NCBI GenBank assembly: GCA_913055625.1
Contig: CAJXJW010000005.1
Location: 1 to 64,000, forward strand
Origin: an uncultured Pseudomonadota bacterium
GTDB lineage: Bacteria; Pseudomonadota; Gammaproteobacteria; Steroidobacterales; Woeseiaceae
Length of the DNA: 64,000 nucleotides
Direction of reading: 5' to 3'
Part shown: positions 19,495 to 29,150 of the stretch, one piece after another
How the letters are laid out: the number at the start of each line of letters is the position of its first letter
How positions within the stretch are numbered: position 1 is the first letter of the stretch
Program-made: the position numbers and the translations under genes
The notes under the pieces: generated by a model
The model's database searches: none
What the model was told of the DNA's origin: nothing
Seen by the model: only the letters and a program-made list of their open reading frames with translations

Positions 19495-19574
19495 AGCGCG
19501 CCTTGCGCGGGCACCCGGGAGAACCGCCGCCCGGGGCCCGCCGACATCGCGCCAACCAGGAATACAGCCAGGAA

Positions 19575-21506
19575 ATGCCCAGTATCACCCTTCCCGACGG
19601 TTCCGTCCGGGACTTCCCGTCCGCCACCAGCGGCCTCGAAATCGCCGAGAGCATCGGCAAGGGCCTCGCGAAAAACGCCGTCGCGGTCCGGGTCGACGGC
19701 CGGCTGTGGGACCTCGGCCGCGAGATCGGCACGGATGCCGCCATCGAGATCGTCACCCGGGATTCCGTTGACGGGCTCGAGCTGCTCCGCCACGACGCGG
19801 CGCACGTGCTGGCCGAAGCCGTGAAGGAGCTTTGGCCGGAAACCCAGGTGACGATCGGCCCGGCCATCGAGAACGGCTTCTACTACGACTTTTCGCGCGA
19901 GGAGCCGTTCACCGAGGAAGATCTCGCGACCATCGAGGCGCGGATGCGGGAAATCGTGGACCGCGACGAGGCCATCCAGCGCGAAGTCTGGGATCGCGAC
20001 GAAGCCGTCGAGTTCTTCCGCGGCCTCGGCGAGGCCTACAAGGCCGAGATCATCGCATCGATCCCGTCCGACGAGCCGATCACGCTCTACCGCCAGGGCG
20101 ACTTCATCGACCTCTGCCGCGGGCCGCACCTGCCCTCGACGGGCCGGCTCGGCAAGGCCTTCAAGCTGACGCACGTCTCCGGCGCCTACTGGCGGGGCGA
20201 CGCCGCCAACGAAATGCTGCAGCGCGTCTACGGCACCGCGTGGGCGAACGACAAGCAGCTCCGGCAGTACCTGCACATGCTGGAGGAGGCCGAGAAGCGG
20301 GACCATCGCCGCCTCGGCCGGCAGATGGACCTCTTTCACTTCCAGGAAGAGGCGCCCGGCTGCGTCTTCTGGCACCCGAAGGGCTGGGCCCTGTTCCAGC
20401 AGCTCATCGGCTTCATGCGCGAACAGCAGAACCGCGCCGGCTACCGCGAGATCAACACCCCGGAGCTCGTCGACCGCTCGCTGTGGGAAGCCTCCGGGCA
20501 CTGGGCGTCGTTCGGCGAGAACATGTACACCACGGAAACACCGGACGGCCGGGTCTACGCGGTCAAGCCGATGAACTGCCCCTGCCACGTGCAGGTCTTC
20601 CGCCAGGGCATCACGAGCTACCGCGAACTGCCCGTCCGCCTGGCGGAGTTCGGCAAGTGCCACCGCTACGAGCCGTCCGGCGCGCTGCACGGCATGATGC
20701 GCGTGCGGGCCTTCACGCAGGACGACGCGCACATCTTCTGCACGCCCGAACAGATCACCGACGAATCGATCGCGGTCTGCAACCTGATCCTCAGTATCTA
20801 CCGCGGCTTCGGCTTCGACGACGTGCGCATCAAGTTCGCGGATCGCCCCGAGGTACGGGTCGGCGACGACGCCGTCTGGGACAAGGCCGAGGCCTCTCTG
20901 CTGAAAGCGCTCGAGGCCGCCGGCCTCGAATACACGCATAACCCGGGCGAAGGCGCCTTCTACGGTCCGAAGCTCGAGTTCGTCCTGCGCGACGCCATCG
21001 GCCGCGACTGGCAGTGCGGGACGCTGCAGGTCGATCTGAACATGCCCGGCCGGCTCGGCGCGAGCTACGTCGGCGAGGACGGCGAGAAACACGTGCCGGT
21101 CATGCTGCACCGCGCGATCTTCGGCTCACTCGAGCGCTTCATGGGCATCCTGCTCGAGCACCACGCCGGCAACCTGCCGCTCTGGCTCGCACCGGTGCAG
21201 GTCAAGGTACTTACGATCACCTCCGATGCCGACGAGTACGCCGTTCAGCTCACGCGCCGCCTGCAGGACGCGGGCCTGAGGGCGGAACACGATCTGCGCA
21301 ACGAAAAGATCTCCTACAAGGTGCGCGAGCACAGCGTCGCCAAGGTGCCGGTGCTGTTCGCCGTCGGCCAGCGGGAGGTCGAGACCGACCGCGTCGCCGT
21401 CCGGCGCCTGGGGTCGCGCGAACAGGCCGTACTGAGCGTCGACGAGGCACTGGAGGACCTGCTCTCGGAAATTGCGGGTCGTGGCCACCGGCGCAACGCC
21501 GGCTAA
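19575..21506 (+). CDS. thrS: Threonyl-tRNA synthetase
   Basis: 643 residues, full length. Domains: TGS (1-62, starting [10 protein letters not shown]), the editing domain with H73-x3-H77 (HDAAH), the catalytic core with MNCPCH zinc Cys and motif 2/3 sequences, and the anticodon-binding C-terminus ([10 protein letters not shown]). It charges tRNA-Thr and edits Ser. The ATG chosen matches the family start; an in-frame extension to 19503 is unrelated. The usual infC-rpmI-rplT neighbours do not follow. Confidence 0.97.
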   Translation: MPSITLPDGSVRDFPSATSGLEIAESIGKGLAKNAVAVRVDGRLWDLGREIGTDAAIEIVTRDSVDGLELLRHDAAHVLAEAVKELWPETQVTIGPAIENGFYYDFSREEPFTEEDLATIEARMREIVDRDEAIQREVWDRDEAVEFFRGLGEAYKAEIIASIPSDEPITLYRQGDFIDLCRGPHLPSTGRLGKAFKLTHVSGAYWRGDAANEMLQRVYGTAWANDKQLRQYLHMLEEAEKRDHRRLGRQMDLFHFQEEAPGCVFWHPKGWALFQQLIGFMREQQNRAGYREINTPELVDRSLWEASGHWASFGENMYTTETPDGRVYAVKPMNCPCHVQVFRQGITSYRELPVRLAEFGKCHRYEPSGALHGMMRVRAFTQDDAHIFCTPEQITDESIAVCNLILSIYRGFGFDDVRIKFADRPEVRVGDDAVWDKAEASLLKALEAAGLEYTHNPGEGAFYGPKLEFVLRDAIGRDWQCGTLQVDLNMPGRLGASYVGEDGEKHVPVMLHRAIFGSLERFMGILLEHHAGNLPLWLAPVQVKVLTITSDADEYAVQLTRRLQDAGLRAEHDLRNEKISYKVREHSVAKVPVLFAVGQREVETDRVAVRRLGSREQAVLSVDEALEDLLSEIAGRGHRRNAG

Positions 21507-21508
21507 AC

Positions 21509-21545
21509 GTGACGCGTACGGCACTTTGACTGTGCGACGCGTCAC
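21509..21545 (+). terminator. Long hairpin immediately after thrS
   Basis: GTGACGCGT (21509-21517) pairs perfectly with ACGCGTCAC (21537-21545), and inside it GCAC (21521-21524) pairs with GTGC (21532-21535). It starts three bases after the thrS stop. There is no T tract, so it may be an RNA-end or Rho-assisted structure, or a palindromic protein site for the next gene, rather than a classical terminator. Confidence 0.45.
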
Positions 21546-21657
21546 AGATTCGGCATCCTGTCGGGGTATGGCGACAAATTGCGAAAAGGCGGGGGATATA
21601 CTGCTCCGACGCAAGGACTGCGTAGCCGATTCGACATAACCGACGGGAGAGCCAGAC

Positions 21658-24447
21658 GTGGCCCTGGACCGAGTCCGAACACAGGTACTGATACTTCACA
21701 GTGAGCAGAGTGCGCTCGATTCGCTGAGCGCAGGTTTTGACGATCGCTACACGGTGCACTGTGCCACGAGCGGTACCGAGGCATTGAACACACTCGGCGA
21801 CACGCCGGTTCACGTCATCATCTCCGCGAAGGATCTCCCCGGCATGAGCGGCGTCGAGGCGCTGCGCGAGGCCAAGAAGCGCTCGCCCGAAACCATCGGC
21901 ATTCTCCTGGCCGGCGACAACGACAAGGGGCTCGAGGCCCTGGTCGGCGAGAAAGAGGTATTCCAGGTCGTGACCGGCGCGGTCAAGCCGTCGGACCTCA
22001 CGAAGCTCGTCGACAACGCCACGCGGCAGATGCGCCTGATGGCCCTTGCCGAGTCCGCGAACGACACCGCGGCAAACCCGGACGAGCCGGCGGAACACAT
22101 TGTCATGGAGACGTCGGAGAACGGGTCCACGATCATCAGCGACGGCACCGGCACGATGCCGGTACTGGACCCCCAGAAGATCGCGTCGGCAGTCGCCGCC
22201 GGTTCCGCATCGGTCGACGTGCTGGTCGTCACCAAGGACGAGGAGTTCCTGGCCACCGTCAAGGAATCCACGCGCGGCATGCACCACATCCACGCTGCGA
22301 ACACGCTCGCCGAGGCGGAGAAGGCGCTCGGCGAAGGCAAAGTCGGCGTCGCGGTCGTGGACGCCGCGATGGTCGGCGAGAACGTCGAAAAGCTCACGCA
22401 GCACCTGCGCCGCAAGAAGGCACGCCTCGTCAATATCGTTGCCGGCCGGCGCGATGACGGCGAGATGCTCATGGACCTGATCAACCGCGGCAAGGTCTAC
22501 CGCTTCCTGTTGAAGCCGGTCTCGCCGGGCCGCGCCCGCCTCGCCATCGAGGCCTCCGTCAAACATCACCTCGAAGCACCGGAATCGGCGTTCCAGGTCA
22601 GTGGCGCGGAGCCCGCGGCAAAGCCGGAGGCGCGTCCGGCGGCCAAGTCGCCGGCGAAGCCGACGCCCAGGGCCGCGGCCCGAAAGACGGCAAAACCGGC
22701 CGCTCCGGTCGACAACACGCCATCGCCGAACTCGGACAGCCTGTCGTCCGCATTCGACGGCGACGATTCGGGCTTCACCGAGACCATGACGGGGATCGTG
22801 TCGAATCTCGGCAAGGCGTTTACGAAGAAAAAGGACAAGCCGGCGCCCGAGCCGGCCGGTACGGCAGGACGTTCCCGGAAGGAGCCGGCCATCGGCCCGA
22901 CGGCATCGTCGACGCCTGCGCCGACGTCCGAATCCCCCTCGTCATCGCTCGACATCGAATCCGCCGGCGGCGCCGGCGGGTCCCTGCTCGGCAATCCGAA
23001 ACTGATCGGCGCCGCGGCGGCGCTGCTGCTCGTATCGGCAGCTGCCGGGTGGTTCCTGTTCGGCGGCGCGGCTGACGAGCCCGCGCAACGCGCAGCGCCG
23101 ATGGCCGCCGATGCGCCGGCTACCGACCGATCGACGACGCCGGCTACGACGCAACCGGAGGCCGCGCCGGCCGCCGCCGGCGATGTCGCCGCCGAGGCCA
23201 GGCTCGCGCGAAACGCCGGCCAGATCATCAATCCGCCGGGCAGCAATGCCGTCGAGCTCTTTGCGCGTGCGGTCGCCAACGATCCCGGCGACGCCGCGCT
23301 GGCCGACGAATTCTCCGTCGTACTGGACGACGCGCTGCGTATCGCGGAAACGGCGCTGCTCGAACGCCGCGTATCCGACGCCGCCACCGCACTCGATCGC
23401 GTCGCGTTTGCCGATCCGGGCAACGGGCGCCTGCCGTTCCTGTACGCGCAGCTCTCGCAGCTGCAGCTACGCGGACACCTCGACGGCGCCCGCCAGGCGA
23501 TTCGCGAAGCGCGTTTCGAGGATGCGGCCAAGATGCTTGCTTCCGCACGCGAACTCGATGTCAGCGACGTCACCGAGATCAATGCGGTTGCGGGTGAACT
23601 GGCTTCCGCGCGTAGCCAGCAACGCGTGGACGACCTGCTCGAACGCGCTGCAGAACGAGTGGAACAGCAGCAGCTTCTCGAGCCGCCGAACGACAATGCC
23701 CGTTACTACTTCGAGCTGGTGCTGTCGAACGAGCCGGGCAACATCGTGGCACAGCAGGGCCTCACGGCGATCGCGTCGAAACTGGTGCTCCAGGCACGCG
23801 CGCAGATCGACCAGGGCCGCTTCGCCAGCGCCGGCACGCTGCTGGCCGAGGCCGAACGGCTCGACCCGGACAGCGCCGAACTCGCGGAAGCCGTGAGCGC
23901 GCTGACCGACGCGCGCGACCGTGCCGCCGAGGACCAGCGCCGACGGGAAGCAGAGCGCCAGGCCGCCGCCGAACGCGAAGCGCAGCAAGCGGCAGCCGCG
24001 GCAGCCGCGGCCGAGCTCGCCGCCGCGGAGCGCAGTGCCGCCGAAGCCGTTCAGGATGCCGCCGCGCCCGTGGAGCAGGTTGCCCGCAACAGCACCGACG
24101 CGGCGACACCGGGCAGCGGCGACGATGCGGCGGCCAGCACGGCCGCCGAGGCGCCCGTATCGGCCGACCCGATCGCGATCAGCATGTTGACACGCGTCAA
24201 GTACGTTGCGCCGAAGTACCCCCGCGCTGCCGAACGGCGGAACCTGTCCGGCTGGGTCGACGTCGTCTTCACGGTCGCAACCGACGGCACGACGGCGGAC
24301 ATCGAGGTGCGCAATTCCGAGCCGGGTGACATGTTCATCAACTCCGCCATCCGCGCAGTGGAGCGCTGGGAATTCGAACCGATCATCGAAAACGGCGTGC
24401 CGGTCGCGAAGAAGGCCGGCGTGCGCCTGATGTTCGAGCTCGAGTAA
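21658..24447 (+). CDS. Two-receiver / TPR-like / TonB C-terminal hybrid membrane protein
   Basis: 929 residues, GTG start after GACGGGAGA. Order of parts: receiver-like domain 1 (about 7-125) with Ala57 at the phospho-acceptor position but the conserved Lys-Pro kept near 110; receiver-like domain 2 (about 183-310) with Asp235 and Lys286 kept; a long Ala/Pro/Lys-rich linker; one membrane segment (449-468); a helical repeat region resembling TPRs (about 505-770); an Ala/Glu/Arg-rich coiled coil (about 770-820); and a TonB C-terminal domain (about 841-929, YVAPKYPRAAERRNLSG through the WEFEPI region). The receivers would be cytoplasmic and the TonB end periplasmic. No ExbB/ExbD genes are nearby. 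I know no named protein with this order. Confidence 0.82.
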   Translation: MALDRVRTQVLILHSEQSALDSLSAGFDDRYTVHCATSGTEALNTLGDTPVHVIISAKDLPGMSGVEALREAKKRSPETIGILLAGDNDKGLEALVGEKEVFQVVTGAVKPSDLTKLVDNATRQMRLMALAESANDTAANPDEPAEHIVMETSENGSTIISDGTGTMPVLDPQKIASAVAAGSASVDVLVVTKDEEFLATVKESTRGMHHIHAANTLAEAEKALGEGKVGVAVVDAAMVGENVEKLTQHLRRKKARLVNIVAGRRDDGEMLMDLINRGKVYRFLLKPVSPGRARLAIEASVKHHLEAPESAFQVSGAEPAAKPEARPAAKSPAKPTPRAAARKTAKPAAPVDNTPSPNSDSLSSAFDGDDSGFTETMTGIVSNLGKAFTKKKDKPAPEPAGTAGRSRKEPAIGPTASSTPAPTSESPSSSLDIESAGGAGGSLLGNPKLIGAAAALLLVSAAAGWFLFGGAADEPAQRAAPMAADAPATDRSTTPATTQPEAAPAAAGDVAAEARLARNAGQIINPPGSNAVELFARAVANDPGDAALADEFSVVLDDALRIAETALLERRVSDAATALDRVAFADPGNGRLPFLYAQLSQLQLRGHLDGARQAIREARFEDAAKMLASARELDVSDVTEINAVAGELASARSQQRVDDLLERAAERVEQQQLLEPPNDNARYYFELVLSNEPGNIVAQQGLTAIASKLVLQARAQIDQGRFASAGTLLAEAERLDPDSAELAEAVSALTDARDRAAEDQRRREAERQAAAEREAQQAAAAAAAAELAAAERSAAEAVQDAAAPVEQVARNSTDAATPGSGDDAAASTAAEAPVSADPIAISMLTRVKYVAPKYPRAAERRNLSGWVDVVFTVATDGTTADIEVRNSEPGDMFINSAIRAVERWEFEPIIENGVPVAKKAGVRLMFELE

Positions 24448-24520
24448 GCCGGCGACACCGATCCGGCACGATTGGTCCTGAAAAACCATCCGGGTGGACT
24501 AGCCCCTGGAATCAGGCTAA

Positions 24521-24548
24521 CCTAGTTCCGTACAAGTGGTTAACTAGG
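24521..24548. promoter_or_regulatory. Inverted repeat upstream of the first TetR gene (candidate operator)
   Basis: CCTAGTT (24521-24527) and AACTAGG (24542-24548) form a perfect 7-bp inverted repeat with a 14-base spacer. It ends ten bases before the GTG of the TetR-family gene, a usual place for self-regulation. Confidence 0.5.
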
Positions 24549-24558
24549 GGTTTTATCC

Positions 24559-25233
24559 GTGCCTAATCAAGCGCTTGGCGACGACGCTAGTCCCGCGCGA
24601 AAACAACAACAGCGCTCGATCGTCACCCAGCACAAACTACTGGATGCCGCCACCGAGGCCTTCTCTGAAAACGGCTTCAAGGGTACGTCGACGCGTGAGA
24701 TCGCCGATCGTGCCGGCGTCCATCACCCGCTGATCACGTACCATTTCAAGAACAAGGACCAGCTCTGGCGTTCGGCCGTCGACCGGATCTTCCGCGAGTT
24801 CAACGCCGGCCTTGCCAAGGTCTTTGCCGACATTCCCGCGTCACAGCCGCGGCGGCGCGCCGAAACGCTCGTCCGCACTTACGTCCGTCACGCGTACAAG
24901 AATCCAGCGCTGCACAAGATCATCATGCAGGAGGCAAGCCATCCGAGTGAGCGGCTCGACTGGCTCGTCGAAAAGCACCTGCGTCCCTTGTTCAAGACGG
25001 CCATCAGCTTCATCAAGGAGCTGCAGGACGCGGGCATTGCGCAGTCCGGCAACCCGGCGATCCTGTTGAACATGATCCGCGTCTCTGCCGGCGGGCTGCT
25101 GGCCCTTGCGCTCGAGATCAAGGGAACGAGTGACGTGGATTTTGCCGCCGACGGGGCACTCAACGAGCTCTCGGACATGATCATCCAGTGCTTCCTGCCC
25201 GGCCGCCCGACCGACGGCGCCGCGGCCGCCTAG
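24559..25233 (+). CDS. TetR/AcrR-family transcriptional regulator
   Basis: 224 residues, GTG start. The N-terminal helix-turn-helix (about 25-70) is typical: LLDAATEAFSENGFKGTSTREIADRAGVHHPLITYHFKNKDQLW in outline. The remaining helices form the ligand-binding and dimer domain and are not diagnostic of a ligand. The stop overlaps the end of the convergent xdhC gene by four bases. A 7-bp inverted repeat just upstream (24521-24548) may be its own operator. Targets are unknown; the receptor-like hybrid gene upstream and xdhC are the nearest candidates. Confidence 0.9.
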   Translation: MPNQALGDDASPARKQQQRSIVTQHKLLDAATEAFSENGFKGTSTREIADRAGVHHPLITYHFKNKDQLWRSAVDRIFREFNAGLAKVFADIPASQPRRRAETLVRTYVRHAYKNPALHKIIMQEASHPSERLDWLVEKHLRPLFKTAISFIKELQDAGIAQSGNPAILLNMIRVSAGGLLALALEIKGTSDVDFAADGALNELSDMIIQCFLPGRPTDGAAAA

Positions 25234-26297
25234 GCCGACGCCCGGCCGTTCCCGGACAGCCAGGCCTGCATTTCGGCGACGATCGACAACGCGATCGGCG
25301 CCGGCCCCCGACCCCCCAGGTCCAATCCGGCGGGTCCGCTAAGGCGGTCCCGCAGCGAGCCTGCGTATTCCCCGAGTTCCCTGAGCAGTCGTTCGCGCCG
25401 TGACGGCGGGCCCAGCAAGCCTATGTACCCGATCTCCGCGGTGGCGAGTTGGCGCAGGTATTCGCGGTCGCTCGCGAGGTGGTGGCTCATGACGATCGCA
25501 AGATCGAAATCCGCGAGCGCGAGCGCGTCCGCGAGTCGCGCGGCCGGCGTGCAGACCGTGGCCACGGCGGCCGGGAATTCGTGGTTCCCGACATACGCGG
25601 GCCGGTGATCGGCCACCGTGCAGAACCAGCCCATTTCGACGGCGAAGCGCACGACGGGCTCGGCGTCCGGGCCGGCGCCCAGCACCAGCAGGCGCGGCAC
25701 GATCGGCACGCCGGCCGACAACACGGTCAGACGTCCGCCCGGCAGGTCGAGTTCGTGGAGTCCGTCACGGCCGGCCAGCCCGCCCATCGCCGATACGACG
25801 GTATTGCGCGTCTCCGGCGGCAGGCCGAACGCGGTCGTACCGTCCGGGCCGACGAGCAACGTAGCGCCCACGCAAACCGCCGGGTCCGCCGACTGTGTGC
25901 AGGTCAGCGACCGGGTGACCGCCCGGCCGGTCTGGCACCGCAGAAGCGTCGTCGCGGGCTCGTAGTTCGACGCCGCCGACAGGGGCTGCAGGAGTACGCG
26001 GATCATGCCCTCGCAGCCCACGCCCATGCCCCAGAGCTCGTCGTTGTCGTCCGTGAGATCGTATTCGGCGAGCTGCGCCTCACCGCTCTCGATCGCGACC
26101 CGCGCCCGCATCGCCAGGTCGCCCTCGAGACAGCCGCCGGACAGCATGCCGCGGAAGCGCCCTTCCCCGTCGACCAGCATGCGCGCGCCGGCCTTGCTGT
26201 AGGTGGAACCCTCGGTCTCGTATACCGTTGCGAGGACCAGCGGCGCCCCCTCGCGGCGCGCGGCTTCCAGGAAATCGAGCTGTTTCTGGTAATGCAT
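25230..26297 (-). CDS. xdhC: XdhC/CoxI-family molybdenum cofactor chaperone
   Basis: 355 residues. The N-terminal XdhC/CoxI domain shows EGSTYSKAGARMLV, MLSGGCLEGDL and the GMGVGCEG motif; the C-terminal Rossmann-like domain shows LLVLGAGPDAEPVV and VADHRPAY. XdhC proteins bind and sulfurate molybdenum cofactor for xanthine-dehydrogenase-type enzymes. No such enzyme is in the window, but the moa operon and mocA at 11-14.5 kb are compatible. The gene is divergent from thioredoxin. Confidence 0.88.
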   Translation of the reverse strand: MHYQKQLDFLEAARREGAPLVLATVYETEGSTYSKAGARMLVDGEGRFRGMLSGGCLEGDLAMRARVAIESGEAQLAEYDLTDDNDELWGMGVGCEGMIRVLLQPLSAASNYEPATTLLRCQTGRAVTRSLTCTQSADPAVCVGATLLVGPDGTTAFGLPPETRNTVVSAMGGLAGRDGLHELDLPGGRLTVLSAGVPIVPRLLVLGAGPDAEPVVRFAVEMGWFCTVADHRPAYVGNHEFPAAVATVCTPAARLADALALADFDLAIVMSHHLASDREYLRQLATAEIGYIGLLGPPSRRERLLRELGEYAGSLRDRLSGPAGLDLGGRGPAPIALSIVAEMQAWLSGNGRASA

Positions 26298-26440
26298 CAG
26301 CGGGTTTTGCTATGTCGGTATAGCCGATCGATCTGGAATCGCGGGCCTGCGTCCCGCAGCCTGCCTTGAAAGCGGGCAGAAGCATCCCAGATCGGAGCCG
26401 TGGATACTACAGGCTCGAGGGCCTCGAAAGGAGAATTGCC

Positions 26441-26779
26441 ATGAACGACACCACCGCCAAAGCCATCGCCGTCACCGAGCAGGATTTCGGGGACGCGGTG
26501 CTCGGGTCCGACCAGCCGGTACTCGTGGATTTCTGGGCCGAGTGGTGCGGCCCCTGCCGGGCACTCGGGCCGATCATCGACTCGCTGTCGGAGGACTTCG
26601 GCGGCCGCGTTCGCGTGGCCAAGATCGACGTCGACGCGAACCAGCAGCTCGCGATGCGCTACGGCATCCGTTCGATCCCGACCGTCATGCTGTTCGACAA
26701 GGGCCAGGTCGTCGACACCTTCGTCGGCGTCCGGCCGAAGGGCGACTACGCCGCCGCCATCGAACGCGCCGTCGCCTGA
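26441..26779 (+). CDS. trxA: Thioredoxin
   Basis: 112 residues, with AAAGGAG before the ATG. The active site W35-C36-G37-P38-C39 and the cis-Pro79 loop (SIPT) are intact, and the fold length is standard. It reduces protein disulfides in the cytoplasm. It may be one of several thioredoxins in the genome, and the name trxA is by similarity only. It is convergent with the agmatinase gene, with a strong hairpin between them. Confidence 0.94.
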   Translation: MNDTTAKAIAVTEQDFGDAVLGSDQPVLVDFWAEWCGPCRALGPIIDSLSEDFGGRVRVAKIDVDANQQLAMRYGIRSIPTVMLFDKGQVVDTFVGVRPKGDYAAAIERAVA

Positions 26780-26788
26780 CCTCAACGC

Positions 26789-26815
26789 CCTGCCGGCCTC
26801 ACCGAGGCCGGCAGG
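26789..26815. terminator. 12-bp hairpin at the trxA/speB convergence
   Basis: CCTGCCGGCCTC (26789-26800), loop ACC, GAGGCCGGCAGG (26804-26815): a perfect 12-bp GC-rich stem. It begins nine bases after the trxA stop and covers the last codons of the agmatinase gene. Neither side has a T tract. Its symmetry would serve both converging transcripts. Confidence 0.55.
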
Positions 26816-27746
26816 CATACAGGTAGAGCATTTCCATCGCGAGGTGCGCTGCGGCAAGCGACGTAATCTCGGCCACATCGTATTGCGGCGCGACCTCTAC
26901 GACGTCCATTCCCACGAGTCGAATCCCGGCCAGTCCCCGAAGGATGGCCATCGCCTGGTGCGTGGTCAGCCCCCCGCAGACCGGCGTCCCCGTGCCCGGC
27001 GCATAACTCGGGTCGAGGCAATCGATGTCGAACGTGAGATAGACCGGGCGCTCGCCGAGCACGGAACGAATCCTTGCCACCACGGCCTCGATGCCCTCCG
27101 CATGGGCCTGCGGCCCGTCGATGATGTTGAACCCCATCGTGTCCGGATTGTGCGTCCGCAGCCCGACCTGGATTGACGTCGCGGGGTCCACGATGCCCTC
27201 GACGGCCGCGTGGTAGAACATCGTCCCGTGATCGACGCGGTTCCCCGTGTCCTCCCAGGTGTCGCTGTGCGCGTCGAAGTGCAGCAGGGACAGGGGTTTG
27301 CCGTGCTTCTTTGCGTGCGCTTTCAGCAGCGGGTAGGCGACGAAATGGTCGCCGCCGAGTGACAGGAGGCCCGGCCCCTGCTCGATGATGGACCGCGCAT
27401 GCTGCTCGATCGCGGCCGGTACCGCCTCGGGACGACCGTAGTCGAACAGGCAATCACCGGCATCGACCACCGCGAGGCGGTCGAACGGATCGAACGGCAT
27501 GCCGTAAGGCTGCCCCCAGGCCATGATGCTCGATGCCGCGCGGATCGAGCGCGGGCCGAACCGCGCCCCAGGCCGATTCGACGTCGCGGTGTCGAACGGA
27601 ATGCCCGTGACGGCGACGTCCACACCGTTGAAGTCGCGCGTGTACTTGCGGCGCATGAACGACACCGCGCCGCCGTAGGTCGGCTCCGGTACCGTGCCGT
27701 ACAGGCTGTCGCGGCGGAACGCGAGGTCGTTGGTATCCTTTGTCAC
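26799..27746 (-). CDS. speB: Agmatinase (ureohydrolase family)
   Basis: 315 residues, GTG start. Mn-binding motifs are intact: LSLGGDHF, LLHFDAHSDT and TFDIDCLDPSYAPGTGTP. These and the N-terminal GIPFDTATSNRPGARFGP mark the agmatinase/arginase fold, and the length favours agmatinase (agmatine to putrescine and urea). Guanidinobutyrase is the main alternative. The last ten codons overlap a strong hairpin. It lies 15 bases downstream of the aminotransferase gene, in a putrescine-use cluster. Confidence 0.88.
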   Translation of the reverse strand: MTKDTNDLAFRRDSLYGTVPEPTYGGAVSFMRRKYTRDFNGVDVAVTGIPFDTATSNRPGARFGPRSIRAASSIMAWGQPYGMPFDPFDRLAVVDAGDCLFDYGRPEAVPAAIEQHARSIIEQGPGLLSLGGDHFVAYPLLKAHAKKHGKPLSLLHFDAHSDTWEDTGNRVDHGTMFYHAAVEGIVDPATSIQVGLRTHNPDTMGFNIIDGPQAHAEGIEAVVARIRSVLGERPVYLTFDIDCLDPSYAPGTGTPVCGGLTTHQAMAILRGLAGIRLVGMDVVEVAPQYDVAEITSLAAAHLAMEMLYLYACRPR

Positions 27747-27761
27747 GCCGCGCCCTGGGGT

Positions 27762-29150
27762 TCAGCCCTCGAGGTCTCGCAGCGTCAGGTCCAGCCCGAG
27801 GCGCGCCTTCTCGACGAGTTCGTCGGCTTCCGCGTGCGTGAGCGTGAACGGCGGCGCACAGATGATCGTATCGCCGACCGCGCGCAGGACGACGCCGTTG
27901 TTGACGAGGTGGTCGCGGCACTGCACGCCAACGCCCTGTTTCGCCGGGAAGCGCTCCATCGGTTCCTTCGTCTTGACGAGTTCCAGCGCTCCCATCAGCC
28001 CGACCATGCGCGTCTCGCCGACGAGCGGGTGATCCGCCAGCGTCGCCCAGCGCGCCTGCAGGTACGGACCGATATCGTCGCGCACGCGTTCGAGCAGTTT
28101 CTCGCGCTGGAGTATCCGCAGGTTGGCGATGGCCACCGCGCACGCCGCCGGGTGACCGGAGTAGGTGTAGCCGTGGTAGAACTCGCCGCCGCGCTCGATG
28201 AGCACATCCGCGACGCGGTCGCTGACGAATACGCCGCCGAGCGGCAGGTAGCCCGACGTCACGCCTTTCGCAAACGGCATGAAATCCGGCCGTGTGCCGT
28301 AATAGTCGGCGCCGAACCACTCGCCGAGCCGCCCGAACCCGGTGATGACCTCGTCGGAGATCAGCAGGATGCCGTACTCGTCGCAGATGCGCTGCACCTC
28401 CGGCCAGTAGGTGTCGGGCGGGATGATGACGCCGCCGGCACCCTGCACCGGCTCGCCGATGAAGGCGGCGACCTTGTCCGCGCCGACGTCCCGGATGACC
28501 TCCTCGACGCGGCGCGCCATGGCCAGCCCGAACGCATCCGGCGAGAGCGTGCGGTCGCTGCCGAACCAGTACGGCTGGTCGACGTGGACGACGTCCGGCA
28601 GGCGCACGGTCTGCTCGTGCATGGGCGTCATTCCGCCGAGCGTGGCCGCGGCGACCGTGGACCCGTGGTAGGCGTTCTTGCGGCTGATGATGATACGACG
28701 CTCGGGCTGTTCGAGCAGATCCCAGTAGCGGCGCACCATGCGCACGATCGTGTCGTTAGACTCCGACCCGGAGCCGGCGAAGAACACGTGGTTGAACTGC
28801 GGCTGGCTGACGTCCGTCAGCATCGAGGCGAGTTCGATGGCCGGCGGATGCGCGCACTGGAAGAAGTTGTTGTAATACGGCAGTTCGCGCATTTGCGCAG
28901 CCGCCGCCTCGACGAGTTCCTCGCGCCCGTAGCCGGCGTTTACGCACCACAGTCCGGACATGCCGTCGAGTATTCGATTGCCGTCGGCGTCGAAGATGTA
29001 GCACCCCTCCGCGCGCGCGATGATGCGCGAGCGCTTCCGGTGCAAGTCCTTGTGGTCCGTGAACGGGTGCAGGTGGTGCTCCCGGTCCAGTTCCTGCCAG
29101 TCCTCGCGCGTGCGCGCGACAGGGTCCGTTCGATCTTCGATAGCTGCCAT
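27762..29150 (-). CDS. Class III aminotransferase, probably putrescine (diamine)-pyruvate transaminase
   Basis: 462 residues from the ATG at 29150; a start 16 codons upstream is possible. Family motifs: GSGSESNDTIVRM for cofactor phosphate, AYHGSTVAAATLGG, ISDEVITGFGRLG, and PLP Lys in PFAKGVTSGYLP. The closest pattern I know is the SpuC/YgjG-like group (putrescine to 4-aminobutanal) or beta-alanine-pyruvate transaminases. Its neighbours, agmatinase and gamma-glutamylputrescine-type ligase, favour putrescine. The amino acceptor is not readable. Confidence 0.85.
   Translation of the reverse strand: MAAIEDRTDPVARTREDWQELDREHHLHPFTDHKDLHRKRSRIIARAEGCYIFDADGNRILDGMSGLWCVNAGYGREELVEAAAAQMRELPYYNNFFQCAHPPAIELASMLTDVSQPQFNHVFFAGSGSESNDTIVRMVRRYWDLLEQPERRIIISRKNAYHGSTVAAATLGGMTPMHEQTVRLPDVVHVDQPYWFGSDRTLSPDAFGLAMARRVEEVIRDVGADKVAAFIGEPVQGAGGVIIPPDTYWPEVQRICDEYGILLISDEVITGFGRLGEWFGADYYGTRPDFMPFAKGVTSGYLPLGGVFVSDRVADVLIERGGEFYHGYTYSGHPAACAVAIANLRILQREKLLERVRDDIGPYLQARWATLADHPLVGETRMVGLMGALELVKTKEPMERFPAKQGVGVQCRDHLVNNGVVLRAVGDTIICAPPFTLTHAEADELVEKARLGLDLTLRDLEG

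Noticed and set aside
26309..26324. Inverted repeat GCTAT-N6-ATAGC between xdhC and trxA
   Set aside because: Five-base arms are too short to claim an operator without a regulator next door or other copies.
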